This document shows, one piece after another, positions 41,316-50,093 of a stretch of DNA of 64,000 bases (positions are counted from its first letter, which is position 1; every line of letters starts with the position of its first letter). Origin of the DNA: JBOGOC01 sp050747525 (GTDB lineage: Bacteria > Acidobacteriota > Polarisedimenticolia > JACPZX01 > DASXTC01); assembly GCA_050747525.1 (NCBI GenBank), contig JBOGOC010000042.1, positions 4,968 through 68,967 of the forward strand, read 5' to 3'. The notes beneath the pieces were generated by a model. That model saw nothing but the letters and a program-made list of their open reading frames with translations. It ran no database searches and had not been told where the DNA came from. A program made the position numbers and the translations under genes.

Positions 41316-42497
41316 ATGCTTCCATTCCAGCCCCGATTTTCCGATCGAACCGAGGGGATCACCCAGTCGGACATCCGGCGCATGACCCGGGAGTGCGAGA
41401 AGCTCGGAGGCGTGAACCTGGGCCAGGGGATTTGCGATCAGCCGACTCCGGACCCGGTCAAGGACGCGGCGGTGGAGGCGGTGCGCGCGGATCGGAACAC
41501 CTACTCCAAGTTCGAAGGAATCGACCCTCTCCGGCACCTGCTGGCTGCCAAGATGAAGTCGTACAACGGGATCCCGTGCGACCCGGACACCCAGATCGTG
41601 GTGACGGTCGGCTCGACGGGCGGTTTCGCCCTCGCCTGCCTCTCCCTGCTGAACCCGGGCGACGAGGCGATCCTCTTCTCACCCTTCTATTCCTACCATC
41701 TGAACATCCTGAAGCTGTGCGGCGCCCGGGTGCGCTTCGTGAACCTGCATCCACCCGACTGGGGCTTCGACGAGGAGTCCCTTCAGGGGGCCTTCACCTC
41801 CGCGACCCGGCTCATCGTCGTGAACACGCCGTCGAACCCATCGGGCAAGGTGTTCACCCGCGAGGAGCTGGCGATGGTGGGGGCCGCCTGCCAGAAATGG
41901 GGAGCCGTGGCGGTCACCGACGAGATCTACGAGCACATCCTGTTCGATGGTCGGCCCCACGTGAGCCTCGGCTCGCTCCCCGGCATGGAGGATCGCACGG
42001 TCACCCTGGGAGGGTTCTCCAAGACCTACAGCATGACCGGCTGGCGGTTAGGGTACGCGGTGGCGAGCCCCGCCCTGAGCGCGCGCATGGGGCTGCTGAA
42101 CGATCTGCTCTACATCTGTGCGCCGACCCCGCTGCAGCACGCGGTGACGGCCGCCCTGCGCCTGCCCGCGTCCTATTACGACGAGCTGCGCGCCTCGTAC
42201 GCCTCCAAGCGCGACGCGCTGTCGGCGGCCTGCGCCGACGCCGGCCTGCGGGTCATTCCGCCCCAGGGGGCCTACTACATGCTGGCCGACATCTCGTCTC
42301 TCGGCCTCGGATCGGACGTGGAGGCGTCGGCCTTCCTGCTGTCTCGGGCGGGTGTGTCCTCCGTTCCCGGCTCGTCCTTCTACGCCGAACCTTCGGATGG
42401 CCGCCGCGAGGTGAGGTTCTGCTTCGCCAAGAAGCAGGAGGACCTCGAGGAAGCGTGCCGGCGGCTCAGAGGCCTCAGGGCGAAGTCTCCGGCGTGA
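41316..42497 (+). CDS. Class I/II PLP aminotransferase (kynurenine aminotransferase/MalY-like)
   Basis: A 393-residue fold-type I aminotransferase. Markers: LGQGICDQPTPDPV, VTVGSTGGFALACLSLLNPG, NTPSNPSGKVF, TDEIYEHI, the PLP Lys at residue 236 in GGFSKTYSMTGWRLGY, and the substrate Arg in REVRFCFAK. Such enzymes transaminate amino acids with oxo acids; the substrate cannot be told. ATG at 41316 is preferred over the GTG three codons earlier because it matches the family N-terminus. It is a stand-alone gene converging on the next with an 11-bp gap. Confidence 0.88.
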   Translation: MLPFQPRFSDRTEGITQSDIRRMTRECEKLGGVNLGQGICDQPTPDPVKDAAVEAVRADRNTYSKFEGIDPLRHLLAAKMKSYNGIPCDPDTQIVVTVGSTGGFALACLSLLNPGDEAILFSPFYSYHLNILKLCGARVRFVNLHPPDWGFDEESLQGAFTSATRLIVVNTPSNPSGKVFTREELAMVGAACQKWGAVAVTDEIYEHILFDGRPHVSLGSLPGMEDRTVTLGGFSKTYSMTGWRLGYAVASPALSARMGLLNDLLYICAPTPLQHAVTAALRLPASYYDELRASYASKRDALSAACADAGLRVIPPQGAYYMLADISSLGLGSDVEASAFLLSRAGVSSVPGSSFYAEPSDGRREVRFCFAKKQEDLEEACRRLRGLRAKSPA

Positions 42498-42508
42498 ATC
42501 GCCGCGCC

Positions 42509-44575
42509 TCAGGAGCGCGGGCGAGGCAGGGCGGCGCGCCAGGCCGCATCGAGCTGAGGCAGGCTCATCCCCAGCGCCGATTCCAGCGCGGGGGTCCCTC
42601 CCCCCTTCTCTGCGATGCGACGCAGGGTGGCGGCCAGCCCCGAAGCGGCCTGCCGGCGCGCGATTTCCTCCACCACCAGCAGGGACATGTCGCGCGCGTC
42701 GATGAAGCCCTCCGGGTCGTTCCAGGACCGGCGCATGAGGTCGTCGACGTCCTGGAGCGCCGGGAGCGAGCTGAGTCGGCCGGCCAGCCGGGCCCGGTCC
42801 ACCAGCTCGCCGTCCCCCTCGATGTAGCGCGCCACTCCCTCGCTGAGCCAGCGAGGCGCCAGCCCTCCACCCAGGCGCTCCACGGCATGGTGAGCCATCT
42901 CGTGGGTGAGCGCCGACACCCACTCCACGGTGGTGTGCGACGGCGTCTCGAACAGGCTGATGCGCCCCCGCTCGTAGAATCCTTTCACCAGGCCCCCGAT
43001 CCGGTATCCGGCTCTCTCACGGAACACGCGCCGGGTCGGATGGACCACGATCAACAGGTCTCCCTCAAGGGCGTGCGCCCCCAGAGCGGTGGTCACCCGC
43101 AGCCAGGAGGCCTTGACCGCCACCTCCAGGTCCTTGCCCAGCGCCGGATTGAAGAAGGTCAGCCGTACACGTCCTCCGGGCGGCTCGACGACGTGGTTGA
43201 TCTCGCTCGACGGGCCGGGATCGGTCACGGCGGCCATCCGATCGCGAAGGCCCGGAACGGGAGACCCGAGCAGCCCCAGGCGCTGGTAGAAGCCGAGCGC
43301 GCGATCGTACTGCCCCACCTGGGCGTAGAGGTCTCCCAGCGCCAGCAGCGCGGTGGCCCGGCGGGGCTCCTCGGCAAGATCCTTCTCGTAGCCCGCGACC
43401 GCCGAACGGAACGCCTGCTCGCGCTTCACGATCGCCTGCTCCAGCGAGATGCAGCCGCCGGGCTGGGCCGGCCCTCCCTCGCAGAGGCGGGACATCAACG
43501 ATCGTGCGCGATCGAATTGCGCGCGGTTGATGGCATCCACCACCAGGTTGTTCTGGCAGGCGGCGCCGTTGGCGAGCGCCTTGGCGCGTGCCTCGTCCCA
43601 CGAGGCGGCCTCGGGAGAGGCCGGCGCCGACGTCAGCAGCTTCGCAAGGATCTTCTCCAGCTGGCCGAACTCCTTCCCGGCCTCCTCGAACCGTCCCCCG
43701 GAGAACAGGAACATCGCGAGATCCTGGCGCATCCACGGCGAGCCCGGCTGGAGCTCCACGGCCTTGCGAAGGCTGGCTTCGGCATCTTCGAACGTGGCCC
43801 CGGCGACCGAGGCATCACCGGATCGCGCCTGCAGCTCGGCCAGCCTCATCGTGGCGGCACCAAGCCGCCGATGGGCCTCCGCGGACCCGGGATCCAGCTT
43901 CAGCACCTGGCGCTGCCAGGCCATGGCCGAAAGGAACCCCTGCTCGGCTGCGGGGAGGTCTCCATCCCCGCGTGCCTGCCCGGCCTTCGCCATCCAGCCT
44001 GCCCCCGCGCCCACAGCCGCTTCCACCGAGGCGCCGTCGATCTCCGCCGCCGCCTCGTACGATGAGATGGCCCCGGCCGCATCCTGCATGGCCAGCCGGG
44101 CAGCTCCCAGCGTGCACAGCGCGGGAGGATCGGGAGGATGGCGCCGGGCCAGCACACCGCATGCCTCCAGGACGGCCTCCGGATCACCGGCCGAAACCAG
44201 GTAGCGGGCCACCTTGAGAGAGGCGTCTCGCAGCCCCGCACGGAAGGTCGCGTCGCGAACGCCATGCGCGTGCGCGTCGAGATACAGGGCTTCGGTGAAG
44301 CTCTGCATCGCCTCGCGCGCCTTGCCGCCGTTGTTGAACCGCACGCCCAGGTTGTAGAGCTGGCCGGCCAGAGCGTCGGCCAGCTCCCGGTCCAGAACGG
44401 ACTCCCTGAGCATCTCACGGCGGGCGGCCCCCATCACGGTGAGCGCGCCCATCAGGTTCCCTCCCTCCATGAGCTGGCGGGCCTGACCGGTCAGCTCGCG
44501 CGGAGTGGCGGGTGCGGTCCCGGCGAGCAGAGGGGTGGCGGCGAGGACGAGCAGGGCGGAGAACCGGCGGCGCAT
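42509..44575 (-). CDS. TPR protein with C-terminal gluzincin (peptidase MA-like) domain
   Basis: A 688-residue secreted or periplasmic protein. Signal peptide (SALLVLAATPLLAGTAPA), then TPR-like helices (~30-400) and a C-terminal metallopeptidase domain. The zinc site is visible: HEMAHH followed ~20 residues later by the glutamate in APRWLSEGVARYIEG, the peptidase MA pattern. The substrate is unknown. TPR repeats probably mediate partner binding. An 87-bp gap separates it from the PDZ gene upstream. Confidence 0.8.
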   Translation of the reverse strand: MRRRFSALLVLAATPLLAGTAPATPRELTGQARQLMEGGNLMGALTVMGAARREMLRESVLDRELADALAGQLYNLGVRFNNGGKAREAMQSFTEALYLDAHAHGVRDATFRAGLRDASLKVARYLVSAGDPEAVLEACGVLARRHPPDPPALCTLGAARLAMQDAAGAISSYEAAAEIDGASVEAAVGAGAGWMAKAGQARGDGDLPAAEQGFLSAMAWQRQVLKLDPGSAEAHRRLGAATMRLAELQARSGDASVAGATFEDAEASLRKAVELQPGSPWMRQDLAMFLFSGGRFEEAGKEFGQLEKILAKLLTSAPASPEAASWDEARAKALANGAACQNNLVVDAINRAQFDRARSLMSRLCEGGPAQPGGCISLEQAIVKREQAFRSAVAGYEKDLAEEPRRATALLALGDLYAQVGQYDRALGFYQRLGLLGSPVPGLRDRMAAVTDPGPSSEINHVVEPPGGRVRLTFFNPALGKDLEVAVKASWLRVTTALGAHALEGDLLIVVHPTRRVFRERAGYRIGGLVKGFYERGRISLFETPSHTTVEWVSALTHEMAHHAVERLGGGLAPRWLSEGVARYIEGDGELVDRARLAGRLSSLPALQDVDDLMRRSWNDPEGFIDARDMSLLVVEEIARRQAASGLAATLRRIAEKGGGTPALESALGMSLPQLDAAWRAALPRPRS

Positions 44576-44662
44576 CGCGCCTAATCTAGTGCCCCCGGCG
44601 GCGGCTGGAAAGTGAGGCGGCGGCCGCCGTGTGCCGGGGCCGCCGCCTCGAGCCGTAAGGGC

Positions 44663-45793
44663 TCAGATATCGTACGTGGTGTTGACGATGCGGGCACGAC
44701 GGACATCCCGCCGCTGGTCGCGAAGCTGGTTTCGGATCTCGTGCTGGATCTTGATGCGCTCGTCCTTGAGGGTCTTCATCGACTCACGCAGGGCCTTCAT
44801 GGACTCCTCGAGCGCCTTGCGCTGCTCATCGCTCATGATGTCGCGGTCGCGCGGCAGGATGATGACCTTCGCATCGTCGTCGCCGTCGTCCTCGTCGAAG
44901 TTGAATCTGAAGGAACGCGGCGACATCCAGGTGTCGGGACGATCCTCGATCTCCACCTCCAGGGTCCGTTCCGAGCCGTCTCGCATGACCCTCACGGAGA
45001 CCTTGTCCCCTTCCTCGTGCTCGCGTAGCGCGCGGCCGATGTCTCCGATGCGCGAGACCTCCTGGCCGTCCACGGAGAGGATCACGTCACCCGCCTTCAT
45101 GCCGGCCTTCTCGGCAGGCGTGTCTTCCATGACCTTGTTGACCAGGAGCCCGGTGTCGCGGGGCGCTTTGAAGTAGGCGCGAAGGTCGCCGCTCATCGGA
45201 TGGATCTGAACGCCCAGATAACCCCGGGAGAACGACCCCTCGTGGTGCCATTCGAAGGGCTCAGGGGCGGGGGTGATGACCCTCACGTCTCGCTTGCGGC
45301 TCTCCAGCGTGGCCTTGAGGCTGACCTCCTCTCCGTCCCGCTTCACGCGCAGGCGCACGGAGTCGCCCGGATCCAGGTCGCGCATCTGCTCGATCACGTC
45401 CTCCGACTCCTCCACCGGCTCGCCGTTGATCTCGACGATCCGATCCCCTCGCTTGAGCCCGGCCTCCTCGGCGGGGCTGCCGTCCACCACCTGGGTGATC
45501 CGGGCTCCATCGTCCATCATGATCCCCAGCCACGCGCGCCGCCTCGAGGGCGGCTCGGGGGCGCTGGGCGGTTCGGGCGGCTCTGGAGCACGGGGCGACG
45601 CCGCCGGCAGGACGGACGGCACGGCTGCCACCTGCGCGACAGGCTCCACGGCCGCCACGGGGGATGCCGGCGCCGGATGTGGCCGTTCCGCCCTGGGGGC
45701 GGTCTGCACCGCCAGGGCCAACCCGGCCGCCAGCAGGGCCGGCAGGGCGGCGATCGATGCGAATTTCAGCGTGGTGCGAGCCTTCTCGGACAT
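44663..45793 (-). CDS. Membrane-anchored protein with two PDZ domains
   Basis: A 376-residue protein. GAGGAGG ends directly before an ATG at 45799 and 6 nt before the ATG at 45793, so 45793 (MSEKARTTLKF) is taken as start. An N-terminal membrane segment (FASIAALPALLAAGLALAV) and Pro/Ala/Val linker precede PDZ1 (WLGIMMDDGARITQVV, GDRIVEINGEPVEE) and PDZ2 (RGYLGVQIHPMSGD, AGDVILSVDGQEVS). No protease domain is present. The C-terminus is a charged helix (SDEQRKALEESMKALRESM). It may be a periplasmic scaffold or stress-related adaptor; that is inferred. Confidence 0.82.
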   Translation of the reverse strand: MSEKARTTLKFASIAALPALLAAGLALAVQTAPRAERPHPAPASPVAAVEPVAQVAAVPSVLPAASPRAPEPPEPPSAPEPPSRRRAWLGIMMDDGARITQVVDGSPAEEAGLKRGDRIVEINGEPVEESEDVIEQMRDLDPGDSVRLRVKRDGEEVSLKATLESRKRDVRVITPAPEPFEWHHEGSFSRGYLGVQIHPMSGDLRAYFKAPRDTGLLVNKVMEDTPAEKAGMKAGDVILSVDGQEVSRIGDIGRALREHEEGDKVSVRVMRDGSERTLEVEIEDRPDTWMSPRSFRFNFDEDDGDDDAKVIILPRDRDIMSDEQRKALEESMKALRESMKTLKDERIKIQHEIRNQLRDQRRDVRRARIVNTTYDI

Positions 45794-46007
45794 GGACATC
45801 CTCCTCGTGATCCTCCTCGTCTTTGGTGAGCGGGCCCGCCGGGGCTTGGGGAGGCCAGCCGTGGCCCTGTTGACCTACTTACACCGGAGAGGGCTTCAGG
45901 GTTGCGTCTTTTTCGAGCGCCGACGAGCATTGACCCGGCCGCAGGTGCAGGAGTAGGCTCGGACCGATCGACTCGGCCCCTCACGAGTCTTTTCGAGGAG
46001 GGCTGAA

Positions 46008-46841
46008 ATGCTCAGACTGCGGTTCCTTCCTTCCCTGCTGGCGGCTTGCTTCCTGGTGGGGCTCTCGCCTGCCATCGGCGTCGAAAACGGCGCCCCGGAC
46101 GGCACGGGGCACCCGGCCGTCGGATTCATCCTCGGCACCCTCGGGGATCCGTGCACCGGGGGCCAGTTCATCGGCTTCAACGGGGTGCTGATCGCCCCGG
46201 ACCTCCTGCTGACCACGGGGAACATCGCGCTCGAGACCCAGCTGCACATCGACGAGAACTTCTTCGACACCGCGTGGGTGATCCTGGATCCCGAGCCCCT
46301 GGTGTCGCCGACGGCTCCGGTGGTCTTCGACTGCTCGAAGTTCGTCCGCGTCGTGGAGATCATCGTGAACCCGTTCTACCTGAACGATCCCGATCGCAAC
46401 GAAGGGGACGTGGGCCTCCTGAGACTGGAGACGCCGCAGGCCGCGCAGGTGGCCGATCTGCCCGTGTTCAACCGGCTGAAGCACATGCCCAGGAACCCGG
46501 CCCCGGCCCTCTCATACGTCGCCTTCGGCCGGATCCAGGATCCGTCCCGGCCGTCGGGGTTCGACCTGACCACCATCAAGAGGCGCTCCGCGACCGCAGC
46601 AACCGTCAAGCCGGTCAAGGGCGAAGTCCACAACGTCGAGTTGGCACCGGCCACGACCGGCGGATTCGATCCCTGCATCACCAACGTCAGCTCGGGCGGG
46701 CCGGCCTTCATCGGCGTCACGAACGAGATCGTGTCCCTGGCGATCTTTCCTCCTACGGGGTGTCACGTAGCGCTCCCGTTCCAGCGGTTGGACGTCAACA
46801 GCGTGCGCAACTTCCTGGCGGGATACGTCACGCTCCCCTAG
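46008..46841 (+). CDS. Secreted trypsin-fold (S1-like) protein lacking the catalytic His
   Basis: A 277-residue secreted protein with signal peptide (LLAACFLVGLSPAIG) and a GAGGAGG-type ribosome-binding site. It follows the S1 peptidase layout: GVENGAP at the mature N-terminus, GVLIAPDLLLTTGN where active enzymes have xxLTAAHC, the Asp in NEGDVGLLRL (D134) and Ser229 in NVSSGGPAF for GDSGGP. The His is replaced (TTGN), so proteolysis is unlikely. It may be a binding protein or inhibitor. It converges on the matrixin gene with a 28-bp gap. Confidence 0.72.
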   Translation: MLRLRFLPSLLAACFLVGLSPAIGVENGAPDGTGHPAVGFILGTLGDPCTGGQFIGFNGVLIAPDLLLTTGNIALETQLHIDENFFDTAWVILDPEPLVSPTAPVVFDCSKFVRVVEIIVNPFYLNDPDRNEGDVGLLRLETPQAAQVADLPVFNRLKHMPRNPAPALSYVAFGRIQDPSRPSGFDLTTIKRRSATAATVKPVKGEVHNVELAPATTGGFDPCITNVSSGGPAFIGVTNEIVSLAIFPPTGCHVALPFQRLDVNSVRNFLAGYVTLP

Positions 46842-46869
46842 CAGCGGCCACGTGAGGCGCGGTCTAACA

Positions 46870-47478
46870 TCAATAGCAGAGCGCGGTCTCTCCCGAGTTC
46901 TCGTCGCCGCTCGAGCTCTTGTTCTCGCAGACTCCGAACGACGGGTACATCAGGGACGATGGATTGTTCGTGTGGCACAGCCCGGCCACGTGCCCGAACT
47001 CGTGCTCGGACACGCCGTTGAGGTAGAAGGCCGAGCCCGCCGAACATGGGCACTGGCCGCCCCCGCTCGTCCACCGGTAGGTCGTGGTGATGCGCACGTC
47101 CGCCTCGTGCAGGTTGGCGAACAGGTTCCCTCCGCACGGAACGGTGCGGGTGCGGTCGTAGCTGAGGAAGTTGGTCACGCCGAGGGTCTGTCCCCCCAGC
47201 TTCGCCCAGCCGACCGTATTCCGGCCGTCACGCTTGTTGGCCTGGCTGTTCGTGGTGCCCGCGTAGGAGAGGGCGCGCCACGGGCTGATTCCACCGGTCA
47301 CCGCGCCGTCCATCTGCGAGGCGCTGATGCACTGCCCCGACGTCACCTTGCCCGAGGGGTTGTAGAAGACATCCACGTCCGCCGGCCAGCGCACGCCGAT
47401 GAGACAGTAGGCCGACGCGTCCGACCAGGTCAGCAGCAGCGCGCACGCCAGCAGACCGAGAGCCAGCTTCGTCCTCAT
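46870..47478 (-). CDS. Secreted matrixin-like zinc metalloprotease (metzincin)
   Basis: A 202-residue secreted protease with signal peptide (LALGLLACALLLTWSDASA). The metzincin signature HEFGHVAGLCH is complete (H159, E160, H163, H169), and the Met-turn is SSLMYPSF (M177). Several Cys pairs are likely disulfides. It is a minimal catalytic domain with no obvious propeptide. It overlaps the upstream gene by 4 bp (ATGA), so the upstream protein is a likely partner or chaperone/inhibitor. Confidence 0.87.
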   Translation of the reverse strand: MRTKLALGLLACALLLTWSDASAYCLIGVRWPADVDVFYNPSGKVTSGQCISASQMDGAVTGGISPWRALSYAGTTNSQANKRDGRNTVGWAKLGGQTLGVTNFLSYDRTRTVPCGGNLFANLHEADVRITTTYRWTSGGGQCPCSAGSAFYLNGVSEHEFGHVAGLCHTNNPSSLMYPSFGVCENKSSSGDENSGETALCY

Positions 47479-48059
47479 CGCCTCCCTCCTTCCACCGCGA
47501 GTGAGCGCAGCATCTCGTTGTCGAACGCCGGGTTCCTCCGCGCGTACTGCACGCGGGATCTCATCTCTTCGTACGAGAGGGGCCCGTGCTCCACGGCTTC
47601 CTCACCGATCACGTTCAGGCCGTCCTGCAGCGCCCGCGTGAACACCTGGCGGCCGCTTCGATCCTCGTGGGCTTCCCACGCTCCCATCGACAGCCCGAGG
47701 TTGTAGAGCCGCCCATCCACCGATTCCACGAACACGAGCACCTGCTGGCCGTTGCGGACCTGCGCCTCTCCCGCCGCCTCGGAGACCTCGCCGTCCAGCT
47801 CTCCGCCACGCGTGTGGAAGGTGAGCGCCTCTCCACGCCGGGCGCTCCCCTTGAGCACGTCGGTGACGCGCAGCGTGACGGCGGTCTCGAGCCCCTGCGG
47901 GCCGTCCACCCCACGCTGCCCGACGACCACGCCGACCACGACGTGCTCCGACAGCCTCGCCTGATCCTCCACCGACAGTCCGATGACGGTGCTCGCCATG
48001 GCGGCGCCTGCCGACAGGACGAGCACAAACACCCCTCCCAGGATGCTCCTTCGTCTCAT
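47475..48059 (-). CDS. Secreted protein of unknown function paired with the metalloprotease
   Basis: A 194-residue protein with signal peptide (ILGGVFVLVLSAGAAMAS) and GAGGAGGGG upstream of the ATG. The body is a beta-rich domain (HVVVGVVVGQRGVDG, AVTLRVTDVLKGSARRGEAL, NGQQVLVFVESVDGRLY) resembling the class of small secreted domains that accompany matrixin-type proteases. The C-terminal 40 residues are helical and charged. No enzymatic motif is seen. Translational coupling to the protease suggests a shared function, perhaps inhibition or folding. Confidence 0.65.
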   Translation of the reverse strand: MRRRSILGGVFVLVLSAGAAMASTVIGLSVEDQARLSEHVVVGVVVGQRGVDGPQGLETAVTLRVTDVLKGSARRGEALTFHTRGGELDGEVSEAAGEAQVRNGQQVLVFVESVDGRLYNLGLSMGAWEAHEDRSGRQVFTRALQDGLNVIGEEAVEHGPLSYEEMRSRVQYARRNPAFDNEMLRSLAVEGGRR

Positions 48060-48237
48060 GGACCCCTCCTCTATGTGAGACGCGTTCAGCGCCCCTTATA
48101 CCCCGGATCGTTCCCCGGGCATACAGGAAAGGGCCGCCGGCCCGGCACAGTGGCGTGCAGCGAGCGCCCGCCGCCCGTGCTACGCATGTGGCCACGGCGG
48201 CCACGAGGGCCGGCGGTCAACGACCCTGGAGGACACG

Positions 48238-48606
48238 ATGAGGGCCAATCCGGGAAAGGGGCTCGAAAGGAGATCGTCGCGGCGGACGCTCGGGGCGGGG
48301 GTGGTCCTCGGGCTGGTCATGATTCTCGCCGGTGGAGTGACCACCACCCGATCCGATGAGCCCACCCCCTTGCAGCGGAGCGCGGCACGGATGCGTGGCA
48401 TCCATTTCGGCACGACTTCGGAACCTGCGCTCCCCCCCGAGCTCGATTCGCTGGCCTCGGTCGGGGTGCGATGGGTCGGCCTGATCCCATACACGCACGT
48501 GCCGTTCGACCGCCCCTGGTTCTGGACGGAAGAGGCCGAGCAGAGGCAGGCTCACGACGACATCAAGCTGCACGAAAACGTGGCTCGGGCCCACAGCGCG
48601 GGATGA
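48238..48606 (+). CDS. GH113-like glycoside hydrolase, N-terminal part (interrupted)
   Basis: A 122-residue segment with N-terminal signal/anchor (GVVLGLVMILAGGVTTTR) and the start of a TIM-barrel: RGIHFGTTSEPALPPELDSL and VGVRWVGLIPYTHVPFD. It ends at a TGA right after ARAHSAG, where the family continues into the next strand. The following frame (-1) continues exactly from there. It has a GGAGG ribosome-binding site. Confidence 0.6.
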   Translation: MRANPGKGLERRSSRRTLGAGVVLGLVMILAGGVTTTRSDEPTPLQRSAARMRGIHFGTTSEPALPPELDSLASVGVRWVGLIPYTHVPFDRPWFWTEEAEQRQAHDDIKLHENVARAHSAG

Positions 48607-49370
48607 GCGTCCTGCTATGCCCCCAGCTCTATCACATTGCCGGTCCGGACCACGGAACCGTCGACCTGATCGATGAGCTCAGCATGCCTGCCGACAGCGA
48701 CTGGGCACTCTGGTTCGACGACTACCGGCGCTACATCGTGCAGATCGCGCGACAGGCCCAGGACGAGAAAGTGGAGCTGCTGTGCGTGGGCTCCGAACTC
48801 CCCATGCTCTCCCGGTTCGAGGATCAGTGGCGGCTGACGATCAGGGTGGTACGCGAGGTCTTCACCGGCAAGCTCACCTATGCGGCGAAGTGGGAGGAGT
48901 TCGAGAGGATCGGGTTCTGGGACGCCCTCGACTACATCGGCATCCAGGCCTACTTCCCGCTTTCCAGGTGGGACATGCCGACCCTGGACGAGATGGTGGA
49001 AGCCTGGGAAGGCCCCATGGCGGCCATCGCGCGCGTGTCGCGCACGACCGGCAGGAAGGTGGTGTTCACCGAGATCGGCTACCCCTTCAACGTACGCGGC
49101 CCCCAGAAGCCGGGGGCCTGGTACTGGCACACGCCCGACGATCCCGAAGGAGGAGCCCGCGTGCAGGCCGAGGCCTATGAAGCCTTCTTCAGGACCGCCT
49201 GGCGCGCCGATTGGCTGGCAGGGGCCTTCATCTGGAACTGGTACCCCGGGCTCGGGGAGCGCCGCGTGATCACAACCACCCAGGCCTTCACTCCTCAGGG
49301 GAAGCCGGCCCTCGAGGTGATGAAGCGATGGTTCCTTGCCGAGGAAGCGGCCGCGCAGGCACGGAAGTGA
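48603..49370 (+). CDS. GH113-like glycoside hydrolase, catalytic part (frame-shifted)
   Basis: A 255-residue continuation in the -1 frame, starting at an ATG that overlaps the previous TGA (ATGA). It holds the catalytic residues expected of GH113-type enzymes: an acid/base Glu in LLCVGSELPM and a nucleophile Glu in VVFTEIGYPF, plus WYWHTPDDPE and FIWNWYPG strands. Together the two parts make one full barrel. Either the gene has lost one base (pseudogene or assembly error), or the parts are made by translational coupling. Confidence 0.65.
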   Translation: MSVLLCPQLYHIAGPDHGTVDLIDELSMPADSDWALWFDDYRRYIVQIARQAQDEKVELLCVGSELPMLSRFEDQWRLTIRVVREVFTGKLTYAAKWEEFERIGFWDALDYIGIQAYFPLSRWDMPTLDEMVEAWEGPMAAIARVSRTTGRKVVFTEIGYPFNVRGPQKPGAWYWHTPDDPEGGARVQAEAYEAFFRTAWRADWLAGAFIWNWYPGLGERRVITTTQAFTPQGKPALEVMKRWFLAEEAAAQARK

Positions 49371-49392
49371 GCCGGCCTCCCCAAGCGGAGGG

Positions 49393-49551
49393 CTAGAACG
49401 GACCCTCGTACGGAGGAAGGAACGTCACTCTGCAGATGAGCCTGAACTCCTCAGTTTCGGCGATGCAGCCCTGGTTGCACTCGTTGATGCAAGCGGACTC
49501 TTCCGCCTGCGGGAGTTCCGGTGCGAAACAGGTCTGACGGCATGTCCGGCA
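49393..49551 (-). pseudogene. Remnant of a Cys-rich secreted protein
   Basis: One minus-strand frame reads ~52 residues with eight Cys (CRTCRQTCF, ESACINECNQGC, EFRLICRVTFLPP) to a TAG. The spacing resembles the two Cys-rich proteins at 59.9 and 60.9 kb. An in-frame TGA at 49554-49552 and lack of a start codon suggest a decayed gene. It lies just outside the left junction of the integrated element. Confidence 0.4.
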
Positions 49552-49602
49552 TCATGGATTTCGGCCAGGGGAGGAAACGGCGCTGTCGATGCACGGCCAC
49601 CG

Positions 49603-49657
49603 GCTGACATCTGGCGTCCCCAGCGGGATTTGAACCCGCGTTGCAGCCTTGAAAGGG
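49603..49657 (+). repeat. attL: displaced 3' fragment of tRNA-Glu
   Basis: Identical over 55 bp to 59531-59585. It covers the T-arm, acceptor 3' strand, CCA and anticodon stem-loop of the tRNA, plus 9 bp beyond the CCA end. Confidence 0.9.
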
Positions 49658-49767
49658 GTATCCATGCGACTCTGGCAAATCATGCAATTCCTGCACAACC
49701 CGCGCCGGACGTGGCGTTCAGCCGGAGGTGCTGTGATGGGCCAGAGTCGCGGATCTGGGCGTTTTGA

Positions 49768-49785
49768 CACCCAAAACGACACCCA
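49768..49785 (+). repeat. 18-bp repeat near attL (tandem GACACCCA), possible integrase arm site
   Basis: CACCCAAAACGACACCCA is also found at 59501-59518, 13 bp before attR. In the left copy the octamer GACACCCA occurs twice with a 12-bp period. The left copy also overlaps a 7-bp-arm palindrome (CGTTTTG and CAAAACG, 49760-49778). Confidence 0.5.
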
Positions 49786-49828
49786 CGAATTGAGACGAGT
49801 CCGCAATACCCGCGCTGACAACTTGTGC

Positions 49829-49857
49829 TTGACACGCTCCGCGGTGTGTCGCATGAT
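49829..49857 (+). promoter_or_regulatory. Promoter of the element's early operon
   Basis: TTGACA (49829-49834) is 17 bp from CATGAT (49852-49857), followed by a strong GAGGAGGTG ribosome-binding sequence at 49872-49880. The 170 bp between attL and this promoter hold no supported gene. Confidence 0.5.
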
Positions 49858-49886
49858 GCTACAGAATTTCTGAGGAGGTGCCGTAG

Positions 49887-50093
49887 TCTCGTAGCCCACG
49901 CCAGCTAAACCCCAAGACACTCCGGCAGGCGCGCCGCGCCGCCGACCTGACTCAGGCGCAGCTCGCCGGCGCCGTGCGCGTGTCCCGCTCACTCGTGGGC
50001 CTGTGGGAAGCCGGCGCCCGCACCCCCTCCCACACCCACGTCCGCCGCATCGTCCGCGCGCTCGCCCGCCTCGCCCGGAAGGTGCAGCCTTGA
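49887..50093 (+). CDS. XRE/Cro-type HTH protein (start unresolved)
   Basis: A frame ending at TGA 50091-50093 encodes a clear HTH of the Cro/CI class: LRQARRAADLTQAQLAGAV, VSRSLVGLWEAGARTPS, then IVRALARLA. Likely the element's repressor or antirepressor. The frame has a TAG at 49884-49886, and no ATG, GTG or TTG lies between it and the HTH, although a strong ribosome-binding sequence sits just before. Either a non-standard start is used or the 5' end is mutated. The stop overlaps the next start (TTGA). Confidence 0.5.
   Translation, partial: SRSPRQLNPKTLRQARRAADLTQAQLAGAVRVSRSLVGLWEAGARTPSHTHVRRIVRALARLARKVQP

Noticed and set aside
45840..45900. Promoter for the trypsin-fold gene (TTGACC near 45864-45869)
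   Set aside because: No acceptable -10 box lies at the right distance.
46008..46841. Active trypsin-like protease
   Set aside because: The catalytic His position reads TTGN rather than TAAH; Asp and Ser alone are not sufficient.
49425..49610. Minus-strand frame across the left junction as a real protein
   Set aside because: It crosses the att repeat and has biased Ser/Arg composition; a different frame gives the Cys-rich remnant.
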